Source: Acanthaster planci (Eukaryota; Echinodermata; Asteroidea; Valvatida; Acanthasteridae). From it: 27,871 nt of DNA. This document shows, piece by piece, positions 1 to 12,900 of this stretch. Every line of letters starts with the position of its first letter. Within the stretch, counting starts at the first letter, position 1. The notes beneath the pieces are model-generated. The model ran no database searches, was not told where the DNA came from, and saw nothing but the letters and a program-made list of their open reading frames with translations. A program made the position numbers and the translations under genes. The stretch spans positions 1,389,664-1,417,534 of the forward strand of contig NW_019091405.1 of the NCBI RefSeq assembly GCF_001949145.1, read 5' to 3'.

Positions 1-887
1 AAACAGCAAGGGAATGGTTCCTCTCCAACTGTGGAAAGATTGCCTTCCAATGGTGGATGGTTTCAAGAGGGACTAACACCAACCGTTGGACACTTTGTGA
101 ACTGTCTGCATCTTGACCTCTGCCCTTAACTGTGTTTGACCAAATCTGTCTGAAACTAATTGTCATGTTTTACGTTTTTATGTTGTTCCATGTTTAAAAG
201 GAATTCAAACGAGATGTGTCATCCAATCACCATGTCATCCAATCACCAGGTATCAGTTTCCAATGTTTTATGAATGCGACAAAAAATCTTACATATCGCA
301 CAATAACAACACTAGAATATGAAGATTTCCAGTTCAATAATAGGTATCCGTGTCCATCTAGGCCATATCTTATCCGGATATTTACAAGAATACGGTAAAT
401 CATTGCAATGGTCATTTTTTGAAACTTTCAATCCCAAAGACAAACCAAGAAAAAGGCTGCTGAAACTCACAACTCAGACTTACTTCAATTTGCACAGCAA
501 AGAGGACACTCATCAACAAGGATTCATCCACTCCTCTGCAACCTACAATCTCCCACTCCAAGCCCAATCCTTTCCCCAACTTGTGGACCCCTCCCCTAAC
601 CAAACTAATCCCTATCCTACCCCCTTCCCAAAGGTGAGCCCCCCACCATAAACCGACCCCTCAACCCTGCCCTTCCCTTCCGCCCCTCCCCCCAAAAAAC
701 AAACTTCAAACATAAATCTGGCCTGCCCCACAAACGTCTCTGTCGTTGCTCTATTGCCATATGCTTCATTTTGCTACATTCATTTTATCAATGTAACTCT
801 CAGTATCAACAACTGGCAACAAATTGAACAATAGACAGCTGTCAGATCACCTCTTCTTCATCCATGCGTTCTTCGTAATTCTTTGAT
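1..887 (-). other. NXF1 3' UTR / 3' flank
   Basis: No coding exon was recognised here. No canonical AATAAA occurs on the minus strand; a variant GATAAA lies about 100 nt after the stop (plus-strand TTTATC near 784-789). Positions about 535-700 are strongly C-rich on the plus strand, so G-rich on the transcript strand. The polyadenylation site could also lie off the window. Confidence 0.4.
657..693 (-). other. Potential G-quadruplex tract downstream of NXF1
   Basis: Six C-runs of 3-6 bases on the plus strand are separated by loops of 1-5 bases. On the NXF1 transcript strand this reads as consecutive G-runs that fit the usual G-quadruplex pattern. It lies 195-231 nt after the stop codon. Confidence 0.5.
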
Positions 888-926
888 TCATTTGACGAAA
901 GCCTCGACTGGTATCTTGCCTGCAGT
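888..926 (-). CDS. NXF1: NXF1 exon 20 (stop codon)
   Basis: Residues 668-679, [12 protein letters not shown] then TGA, aligns with the human C-terminus AKGEIPEVAFMK. The acceptor is ccag. Another reading frame runs past this stop, but similarity and phase select this one. Confidence 0.96.
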   Translation of the reverse strand, partial: TAGKIPVEAFVK

Positions 927-3900
927 CTGGAAAAAATACATGGCCAAATGAAAGAGAAAGAAGATTCAGTAATCTTTTTTACATAACAATAAATTCTTTA
1001 CGATGCCAACTCTAAAAATGAAATTCAAGCAGAAAAACTCCTGCATCTAATGACACTCTCATAGTCTACACTGAAAACGGAAAACATGACAACAATAACA
1101 TATCAGCCACTACAAATGTAAAAAAGAGGACAGATACGTAACTGTTCTGACAATCTGATTGCCCGATAGGATGTGGCTTGGTATAAATGTGACCAACCCA
1201 ATAAAATGAGTCCGAGGTCAGAGTTCCTTTTGAGAAACATGCCCTGAAATCCTCCACCGTGGAAATGTCAAATACTGTCAAGTTTTACATCCAAAAATCA
1301 TCCACATTCATCCTTTTTGAGACTGTAGCAGACTGGAGCTACGGTTGTATTCAACAATATGACATGGTGGACCAAATGTGTCAGATTTTGGCACTGTGCA
1401 ATTTCTAATGTCTCTGCGGACACATTCCCTAACTGAAAACACACAGAAAACTTACTTGCAACGTCGTGAATGACACGCCTGCCCTCTCATAGTCCCATTC
1501 ATTCTCTGCCAGACATCTGAAAGAAAAAAATAACAAATGGGGCTGCAATGAGATTCCTTTTGAATGCACACTCTAGGCTAGGCTGCCGATTCCCCCCCCC
1601 CCAATTTTCGGCCACTGCTCGGCTTCAAATCTGGTGTAGACTCTTGTATTCATACACACAGTAGGAAGTCATAAACAGCTAAGTTCACAAACGTGTTTGT
1701 GAGTCAAACGATTGCGGTTACACCATGGATCAATATCTTTCTTGAGTATGTGTGGTTCTGAGAAGAGGAATTCTCGGAACCACACCTACTCAAGAAAGAG
1801 ATTGATCCACGGTGTAACCGCCATCGTTTCACTCATATAGTTCTTTCACCATGAAAGCCTTCAGGTCTTGCCAAACATGTTTGTGCACATGAAAGCACTT
1901 TGACATTGGAGTATATTCTTCAGTCCCCATCTGGTTTCTGCCTTCATAGCTACCCATTTATACTCCTCGGTGGACAGAGGCAATTGCAGTAAAGTGTCTT
2001 GCCCAAGAACTACGGCAACCTTTGGCTCAATCCCACTCGGTAACTTAACTAGGATGACATTTTGACGAAGGCAAGCTGGGTGCAAACAATTCTTCCATGG
2101 GCACTGAAAGCACATTAGGGAACGTTTCATAATTACAGAAGGCGGTATTTACTGCGGTACCGCTGTATTTTTGCGGTACCAGCATTAAGCCCTTTCGGGT
2201 AACTAGTGCGGTGCCGCTAAAAAAACCCAGCGGTACCGCAGTAAATACCACCTTCAACAATTATGAAACGCTCCCTTATCTGTAGTTTGCAATGTAGGCT
2301 GGGTAGTTTTCAACATTTCAAATGATGGTACACGGGGGAGGGGCATGGACTTCGGGGGGAGGGAGGGGAGCACATGCCCACTTGTAGTGGGCAGGAAACC
2401 CAAACCACTTGTGCCATATGATTCTTTCACACAGCATTCTGTGCTGTGAAAGTTTCTGCACAAACACACAGCATATTTCTCTGCTGCGCAGTTCCGTGTG
2501 CTGGGAATGGCCCCCGTTAATAGCTGAGACTGCCAGCACTTACTTGATGGACCACTCGGCGTTCATGTTGGAGTCCTTGATGAACTTGGCCACCATCTCC
2601 TGCTGCAGGGCACTCAGGCCATGGCCAGGGGACAAAGAACCCTGGGGGACGTTCACAGGACTAGTGGAAGGAGTAGGGGCTGGCGAAGCGAAGGCAGCCT
2701 GCAATGGATACAAAAAACTTTTAAACTGTCAAGAAATTGGAATGACTTCCCATTGTAAGCTACCAATGTGGTCTGTGTTTTCTATGTCATAGTGATGTGG
2801 ATGGCAAAACCATGGCTGGCAAAACCATGGCTGGCAAAACCGTGGCTGGCAAAACCATGGCTGGCAAAACCATGGCTGGCAAAACCGTGGCTGGCAAAAC
2901 CATGGCTGGCTGTTGTACAAAAGCAAGTGTAACAAAAAATCTCATGCAGCTGTCACAACAGCAAATACTAAATGTTACCTCTAAATGCTGAATTGAAATA
3001 CAACCTTCTTAAAACTTAACAAGACAAATGTACATATAAAGATAAAATCTCACGGCAACCAAGACTGGTATTTCTGTAAATTCTGACCACTCAAATGAAT
3101 AGAAGTCAAAATGAGGGCGCTCTGTTGGAAGGTAGTCCAATTTTAGCCGACACCTCAAAACAACCAATTGTGCTCTGCAATGCCAAAACTGACTTGTAAT
3201 TGTTATGATGCCGGTGTTAAATGAAATTCAGACTTCTGTCCATTTGTCCCAGTATGGACTCCCGCCCTCACTTGTTCAATATCAGATGTTATCGTTCTGA
3301 CTCGATAAGGTTTAGTGCTGCCTCACCTTCAACTGAGTGCGGGTGGGTTCTCTGATCGAAAGATGGTCATTGATGATGCACAGCTTCGGCGGCTGCATCT
3401 GAGCTAGGAACACTCGACTGAACGCAACCATGTGTGATGACGACCTGTTGTTGCTGACTAGACCACGTCAAAAAGAGAAACAAGTGAAAAGTTTAAACAT
3501 CGTATAGATATGTTGGTATGTTTATTTAATTTCTCTGACAAAGAGCAATGCGCAAATACAAAATGTAAATGAGAAGAAATTTATGAAATTATGAAAGCCG
3601 TGCTTGGCCGATTATACAAAATAAACAAGATTTCAAGGAATCACACTTAAACTCAAGAGCAATCAACATTTTATACTTTGAGAGCAGTATAAATTTTATG
3701 AACAAGACAGTCTTTTTTCAAAAAGCATGTTCTTCAAAGTTCAATGAATAATTGTTCAAAATGGACAATGAGAAAAACATGAGAAGCAAATTCTGATTGG
3801 ACATGAAAGACTCAAAACACTCTCTGTGTTCCTCATCGTTTTAAGGCAAAGAGAAACTGTCTAAGAGTTTCCATGTACTCACACTCTTTGTAGATTCCAT

Positions 3901-6900
3901 GCAGGGTGAAACAGATAAGGTCGCCCTGAAAGAAGGGAAAGATTTCAAATGGCTCAGTCAACACACAATGAAAACCTGACAATCAAATATCACTTGCATT
4001 ATGCTGTAGATACTCCCTGGTGAATCTATGAAACGATGGACTGCTGGGGCTGCTAGGGCTGGTGTAGTAAGAAAAAGTCAAAGCAGCTTTGTAGGCAGTA
4101 GACAGCAAATAGACCAACTCCTTTGTTGTCATCCAGTCAGATACATTTCCAAGTACAAGTGCAAAGAAGTCCTTACACTTCTGTAGTTAACTTTACTACA
4201 AGAGCGAGTACGAGTGTAGCGAGAATATCTGAGTGTGAGTATTTCAACAGCTTGTTCAAAGCAATCTGGGTTTTAGCAAAACCTTACTAAGGAGGACATC
4301 TTCACCAAGTATGATCCCACTGGTTTTACCAGAAACACACTGCACAACATCTCACCTGTACCATGGATAAATCCACCTGGAATGAATTGGTGTCGTGCTT
4401 CGTCGGGGGCATCTCATTGAGCTGGGCTACCACCGCCACTTTGGTGGACTTGAACAGTTTGAAGGAGCTCTCTGTTGCTATGGAAACATGTCAAAACCAG
4501 GTACCCCTTGAAACTTCCACCATATCCAATGATTTGTCAGAGATTGAGAAGCTCATCTTTGTCCCAGCTTAAGTCAACTGCCTTCTCCCAGCTGTTTGTA
4601 AGTTTTCACATACTTGTCTGAAGTCAGGTTTATTGGACATTACCCATTTATTCCATTCCATCAAACATGTACAAATGCGTGTATACATACACCTTATCTG
4701 CATTGCGTATATGTGCAGTTGGTTCCACAAAAAATAAGTTCTAAGAAATGACATCACAGTCTCCCTGGAAACATGAGCATGTTTTGTTCTTCATAAGACC
4801 TTTGATACAAAAATAAATTTTCTGTAGATTTCTTTTAAGAGAGAGGACACGAACTCTTCGTGTAGTTATTACTTCTACTTACTCAGGTCTTTTATTCTGA
4901 GTAGGTTGCGGCTCTGGGGGATGTATTTCCTAATGTGTGGGCTTGAAATAGGTGAGTTCTGACACATCATTGAGAAGCAGGCCTGGAACCGAGAAATTAT
5001 GGGTCAAAGAAATTGTTGATTTTCATAAATGAGTTTTAAATTACGCAGTAATGTTTTTTAAGAATGGGTCCCCAAATAATCCATGTGACCAATTTGTAAG
5101 TTTGCCAATCTGTGTTTGTAAGCTCAAAAGCTACTGGTCATTTCTCAAAACCTCCCAAACTTTAGGTTTGAGTTCCATTAGACCTAGAACAAGGTCAAGG
5201 TATACTTAATGCAACTTCAGTTGGATATAAAATACTTTTGACCTCTGCCATTTGCTGAATGAGAAATCACAGTATAAATAAAGATGTGTTTGATATTCTC
5301 AGCACATTTTTGTTTTCCTAAACCTTCTAACACAAACCTATAAAGTTACGGGTGACTTGTAAAAGTAGAATCTTTCACTCCCCCCCCCCGTCATGCAAAA
5401 GCAAGTCTTGAAAGTTACTGCAGACTTGTATATGCCTTCATAAAAAAAGCTGATCAAGACTTTTGGGGGGAGAATAAATTTCCATGAAAATACCACTTAT
5501 CAATGACCTTGAATGACTGAAAAAATACATCAGACTTACCTGGTCGTGGTAAACCTCAATGAACGACTGTCTGTCGCCCGAGTCAAATACTGTGAAATAT
5601 CTGCAAAATGAAAACAAAAACAATCTCTTTTACAAACAACAAAGGCCAACATGTCAGGATCTTGAGTCTGTTGAGCACATTGCCTCATAATTTCAAGACA
5701 ATGCAAAAGATTGATTTTAAGATAAGTAGAATCTTTGGCCATTGCCTTGGGCCACTGGTGCTGAAGTACTTGGTAACTTCAAACAGGCATGCCAATAGCA
5801 ATTCAGAAAAACATGAGGAAATTCCCAAGTGCACGAGATTTTGTTGTAAAGTAACAAAAAAGGAAATTGGCTAATCTGAGAAACAGTTGCATGTCTGTTC
5901 AAGGATATGATCACTGGTTCCCTGTGTTCTTAGGATTTCAGATAATTTAAAGACGATTTATGAAATAAATAGGAGGAATAAGTAACCGGACACAAACCAA
6001 AAACCAATCTGAATGTTGATCAGTGAAGCAGTTAGTGACCCCCAGTCCCCGTAATGGTGGACAGAATGTGAGCTTGTATACATAATGTATACATAGGTAG
6101 CTAGTGCACCGAGCACTCGCTACACAGGAATGGAGTGGATTTTGTCGGTTCTCTCCTGTGCCACAATTTTTTTTTCTCCGAGTTTCCTCACAAAAATCAA
6201 CACTTACAATCTCTGCCTGTGTTAGAAGTGGGTTGTTTTGCCTTCAGGTCAACAATGTGACAGTTAAATGTCTTCACTCTACAATACATTTGAACACAAC
6301 GATATGAAATTTGCCCTTTATAAATGTTTATTAAAGGCACTATTTCCGAAAGATAGCTGGCAACATGCTTCTTCTATTACCGGAGCCATCCTGAGTATTC
6401 GTTGCTGTCTCATCCTGTTATGATTCATACTCACTTCTCCAGGAAACTTAAGAGCGGTTTCTTGATCTGACTGCTGCCGCAGTAGCTGTGCTGCACTGGC
6501 GGCAAGACTGTGGGTGACTCAACGTCAAAGGCAATGAGCGGCGGGAGTTCTTGCCTATCCTGGGGGGAGGGAAAGGGTGGATGTTTCATCAGTTTGGGCA
6601 AAACAAACATGTGCCCGTAGGGGAAGGTTTTGTTTATTCTGAAGTTGAATGAAGGAATTTTCTGTGGTACTTTTTCTATTTATATAGTTGTTAGCTTCAA
6701 GTGAATGTGACAAAATCATGCTAAATTCTGAGACTTCTACAGACACTGTAAGGAAACCACAGACTTTGACACATCAAAGCAGAGCCAGTCAATCAAGACT
6801 AGGCTGCATCCGAACTATCTATTTTCTAGAACTTCGGGAACCAGACTTTGATAGAGAGCTGTTCACATCGGTGGCTGCCTCGATTACACGGTTCTGAAGA

Positions 6901-9900
6901 TGAGTCAGGTGTCTTGGTAAGATCACGGAAGCAAATGTACTCACGAGTCGGATGACCTTGGGGAAGTTTTGCCGGACAATGCTGGAGACAAGTGAAAAAG
7001 ATATGAAAAAAACAACGCGGCACAAGTGTGGAAAGTTCCAGAAAAGTTTTATGAATAAAGACTGTGATAAGGGCTTGGACAGAATTTCATGGGTCAACTG
7101 AAAGACTAATGGATTTTGTCTTAACCTTTCCTAAACTTCAAATTACCTGAACCAGTCTGACAAGTTTCTGATAATTTTTTGGGTCAGTGACGATTCACAT
7201 TTGGGGAAAGCACAAGAAGGCAGTTACAGTGTGATTGTCATGGACCAGTACTGGATGCCAGAGAGGACAAGCTGGCACACCCAAATATGCTGTGACAGAA
7301 CATGTCTAAATACAGATTACGGAATATGTGCAAAAAACCTCCCCCCCCCCGGTAAAAAGAGGGGGATATGATTTACATCACCACGAACACTGTACTGTAA
7401 ACATTTTGGAAAAGCAAGGAAAAACATGGTCATAAAAACTCTCATGAACAAATGATAAACAGAACGTGAACCACGAAATGGTCATATTCATGCTTCCCTG
7501 CATACTTACCACCTCCTGGGCGTGCCTAGGTAACGGCTTAAACATCAAATACCAAAAAGTGACAACTGCGAGGGAGGATCTCCAAGAAAGTGTGGGTTTG
7601 GTAGAAAACTGTGAACAGACTTAGCAGCAGGCAGGACAAAACACACGGCACAAGAAGAAAGGTGCAGAATACATGTGATGGATACAAAGGGTTACAAATC
7701 ATGCAGTGGCATGCAGAGAAAATGACACAGTAGCCGGGGATGTGCATTTAGCGGTGGCTTCGGGCAAAGAAGAAGAAAAAAAAACTTCACAGGTTAACTC
7801 AGAATTGTGACTTTGCAAACTAGTTAAAAGAAATGCATCGTGGGATGGGAAATTTTCAAGTTCTGTTCGTATCTTACAAACTTCTACTGAATCAAATTAT
7901 CAGTGTTTGTCCTTTGTTTCTTGTTCTCTGTATCTCCTCAAACAGGATTTGATCTTGGAGTAACTGTTATTCCTCCAGAGGAGACTTGATCAGTGACAAA
8001 TATGTCCAAGCTGCAACCTGATGACACAAAGTCAAATCTCATTGAGCAAAGTTTGTTTGCGAGATTTGCGAGATTTTGTTTTTCAAACTGTTGATGGCAG
8101 ACTCTCTGGGTCGCAGGCCGCAATCATCTGGCCCGTCGGAAGTCCGACTCATTCTCTCAGCAGGGCTGCCGGGTCCTGCGCCTGGCTTAGGTTGTCTGCC
8201 TGTGGCCAGAGCTTACCCGTCATTGGCTAACAGGACCCTCGCGAGGCCCAGCGTGCAGTGCCGACAGAGGCACGCTACGTGTTGTCAGGATTTTCATGAA
8301 TCCTGTCTTGTTAATATCCCCAAAGGGGAGAGGTGGGTTGCAACAGCACAGCTTTGAGTGCCGTGCCCAGCTCCAAGCATGCGCTTGGCACTTCCAGCTC
8401 ATTTAAGAAGTCTCTCGGGCTAAGTGCAACCCACGCTGCCCATGTGAAACATCTGTTTTGTTTCAGAATTGGGTGTTTTCAAGCAAACAATACTGAGACA
8501 AGTTGTCAGAAGCTGATGGAAGCTAATGTCAAACTCAAGTGCTCAGCACAAATGATCCAAAGCCATTTGGATGTGTAAGGTTCAAGTACAGAACACCACA
8601 GCACATCAGCTTTTGCCACTGATGACAGATGTACAAGTACATTTGCAACTTTAAAAAGAGGAGGCATCTTTCTCTGGATTTTCATCTTGTGTGTGAGACC
8701 TTCAAAGATCTCATAAAATTGTGAAAGAACTAGTCTTCTTTCTGCTGAAGATACATTCAAACTAACGGCAGCCGTCACATTAAAATATTGTGAATTAGGC
8801 CTCCCCCCCAAAGAAACATGCTCAGAAAAGCACTTTGCTGTGGCAGGAGATGGATAAGCAGACAGAAAAAAAAGGGCAAGTAAGCATTGACTTTAGAATA
8901 CAAGAACGAGCCTCCTCCCCAACATAAAATCAGCAACTAGGAGATGTGTTATTCAGTTGTTATTTGTGATAATGAAATAGAGAAATGCCTTAAGACAAGC
9001 AACACCACAATGGACACACAATGACAGGAAAATGAACTCTCTATAACATGATGAGTTTAACAAGCAAACAACAAGACGCTAGGGAGCAAACAAGGAGGGC
9101 TCTTTCTGAAATGTTGCTGGTCCATCCTTTGGTCTGGGTCCTAAGGTCTACTACTCAACTTATTTGTGTCAGCTGATAAACCAAGAACCAGACTGTTTGT
9201 GCTTTTTCAAAATTCTTCAGGGGAAAGCAAGCAAAGTCCAATCTTAGATAACTAAACTGAATCCTCAGACAGTGTTTAATAGTGAAAGTATTGATCAGCA
9301 AGAAAAGATCTGACTGATTCTCTCCAACCTGTGAAGGAAACTGAATGGATTTAAGAAACGCTGATCAATTTTATCAATCAACTGGTTCCTAGTAAATTGT
9401 TAATTCCAAGGGGGTGGTTGCCACAAATGTTAAAGTGACCAATCTGTCACTGAAAGAGACTTTACATTTATAGAATCCGATGGGTTCTGCAAACACAATG
9501 ACAAAAACAATGAAATTGCAAGTGCAGAGAACACAAACTAACACCCCCCATCCAACCTAAACCATCTAAACTGATCTGGAAACCACACCAGCGACAACAA
9601 AAACTCAGGTAGTAACTAACTTTCTAAGTCTCATTCTCATTTGACACGCAAGAAGGAAGTTTTAAGGCCACGGTTTTACAAGTGGGAAAAGTGAGAAATC
9701 ATTTCGAGTATAATAAATCACTAGTTTAGTGGTTGAGTCTGATGGAGTCCTGGGTGGACGCAATGCCTGAATGCGGCAATAAGCTTCTAAATCTGGAAGT
9801 GTCAAACTGAGATACCAACAGGGAATTTTCACCAGAACTTGGCAGCTGATCAACATCTCAGCTGATAAATGCCTCTATGCTATCCTAGCTAGTAAGCAAC

Positions 9901-12900
9901 CCACAGACTCAGAAATGTACCTGTAACCCAGAACTGCATAAAGCTACAGCTGCATTCTATTATGCAAATATGCCACCGGTCTGACCACATTCACTGTGCA
10001 CAACTCGGATCTCAACTGCACGCGCCTGTATGCATATTCAAATAGTTGACCCTGTGTTACAATTCATAGAGACAAGGTGCTGGCCAAGGCTTGACTCTAC
10101 GTCCATGTGTATTAAGACATTGAGCAGTGCCCAGGCTAGCATTTGTGACATTACAACTGGTCCAGGCTGTGGGAAATGCCTCAGTCTGGTTCCGCACTGA
10201 GAACAAACAGATTTTGTCCGAAGCTTTACCTTGTGTAGTTGGGCTTTTCCACTATTTCATTGCCTTGTAGAAACAACTCCTCCAGCTTACTGAACTCTCT
10301 GATGGGCTCCAGTTCTGAAATGCCACGAATCTGAAAATTAAAAAAAAAGGCGAAGGTGTGTTCATCATCCACCAAAGCCTAGAATATGCTTCCAGACAAA
10401 GCCATTAACCACTTGCTGCCGGGGAACCCTGTTTCGAGCACCATGGGTTTATATGCAGAGCCAGGGTGCCCGAAATGGAACAAAAGAGATGGTCCGTGTA
10501 ACAAAAGACTGTACTCAGAACAAAAGACCTGCTGCTGGGAATTGCCATCATTTTTTTGATTGCATTTTTTGGTAATCCATCCCTATTACAGTATACCACT
10601 GTTTTGGGCACAGCACACGGTGGATTAGCACCGCGGACAAAAGTGCTCCAGGGCCCCATTGATGAGCAACACAGCACCGCTGCATGCTAATCCAGCCGCG
10701 TTTGAAAAGACCCCATTCGCATTCACTGGGGACAAAGGAAATTACACAATACCTCACAATTCTCAGCTCTCTTTACAGGGCGACAGGCCTGGCTGAAATA
10801 TTCAAGAGTCAATGAAGGTTACCTGTCAGCTTAGAGTAGCCACCAAACAGTCATTTGTGTGGGTGTAATGGTCCATTCAATGAAATGATATATTTTTGAA
10901 GAATTTTGAAAACTGAAAATCTGGAAAATCGCCCATATGTGTGCACTGCATTTTTAAAAGCACCCGGCAGCAAGTGGTTAAGGTTTATCCACCCTGAGCA
11001 GAAGCACCCCCTCATCGGTTGAAAAAGAGCCGAGCCATGTTGGTTGGGAATGTTCATTTGTTGGCAGTGATGCAACTGTAACGCACATATTTCATAGTCA
11101 TTCGTGAACCAGCTTAGTGAATTCCAACCATAGGAGCCTCCGTTCCTAAGAAAATTGTGCCCTCTCCAGGTCCAGCTAGAGGCCCATAGCAAAACAATGA
11201 AATCTGGTTGTACTGTGGGTTAGGAAAATCGCTCTGTAATGCAGGGATCAGTTTAGTTTCTTTTATCAGCTTTTGGTCCAAGCAACGGGTTAGATTACTT
11301 GAAATTAAGAGCTTTCCCAAAATGAGTAAACAATCTATAAAAACCATTGCAATGTCAAGCACATATAATGATTACTCAGTACCACACCGATACTGATAAA
11401 AATCTGGAAATCTTGGGAATATCTTACTTTGTTCTTGGCTAGATTCAGACTCCGTAGCTGGCAGGCTTTCTCCGCCAGTTTGCCAAACGTTTTCAAGTTG
11501 TACAGTTTGTTGTGGCTGATATCTATGGACAGGACCTGCAAACGAAACTGGAGACATGAGGAAGGGCTCGCCGACGGTAGGTACGAAAAGCATGATGCAC
11601 GGTGAGTTTATGATGGCAAAGCTGCCAAAGTTGCTGGGGGAATTATTTTGAGAATGTTTCCCTCCCCATAATTCCTGGCGAGTTCATACTTTATTGGAAA
11701 AATGCGAGTGTAATGCAAATTTGATATGACCAAACATGTGTGGTGAGATCCACATGAGTTGAAGTGTGCTCTGCTTTTGAAATTTCACAACTCAAAATAT
11801 GTTCTAACATCACAAACTCGCATGAGCCGTATTAGCCCTAAGAGTAGAATTTAAAGGGTCTATGCAATGCAACTATTTTAATACACAATCCATAAAAATG
11901 CACCTTTGTGTAAAATCAACCTGATTTTCAGCAATGTCTTCCTTGATTGATATCACAGCAACAGTGCGCCCAGAAAAGTTGGACGATTTCAAATATTGAA
12001 CAAAGTGCACTTTTCAATACACTTAACCCCAAAATGGAAGCTGAACAGTTTAAAATGCACTGAAGACGAGTATAAAGCTGAACACAACGTGTGCCTAAGA
12101 AAAAAATTCACTGCATGGACCTTGTAAAAAGTGCTTGGTTTCATGTACAAATCCTCCATTTCTCCTCCAATATGCGTCAGCATCCTGGGAACAACACGGA
12201 ACAAAATTTCAAGATCTGAGAGGCCAGTGTATTCAAACTATGCCATTGCTCAAGGTCTTCTGATACAAGGTGCTTAGAGGCGTTGACAATCGATTACATT
12301 GGCCTACCTCTGGGATATTCTCGGAGATGATTTTGATGACAGCCTCCATGATGTGATTTCTGCTGAGGATGCCTAACACACCTTTGCTCTTGAGAGCTGT
12401 GGGGAAAAAACAGGTCAACAATTCTTACAGGTGTTGCGATTCTTTTCTATTCCTTTTCTTTTTTTCTCCCCAAATCTATCCAAGGAACATTACTGCTAAC
12501 AGGAATGCACACCACTCAATCGGGATTTCGCTGCTGCACAAATCGCCCCAGGTGGGGTTGTTGACATGCTGTCCTGTATGCATCGCTTTCATTCTGCAGC
12601 CGTTCAGCTTGGACCATGAGAGCAGTCTTGGCACCAGGTGGAACAACATTCCACCGGGGGGGATTGCCCGGGGATAAAGGGATTGCCAGTTAGTGCACGG
12701 GGATCGGCATTATGGGCGCAGGGTAGGAAGCAAACCTTCGCGGGAACATACCTTGGTCATCAATCAAGTTGCTTAAATTGAGGGCCTTGGTAGATGGATC
12801 GTAGCGGTCACTCAGGCACACCTTCAAGACCTCAAAATCGTCGCCTTTTAGCACAGCCAGGGGTTGACAAGGATGAGAAATCACAACAACCTACATGTAC

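Noticed and set aside
2729-2991. Repetitive proteins (MAGKT repeats on plus, QPWFC repeats on minus)
   Set aside because: Both are translations of the 15-bp minisatellite inside NXF1 intron 17.
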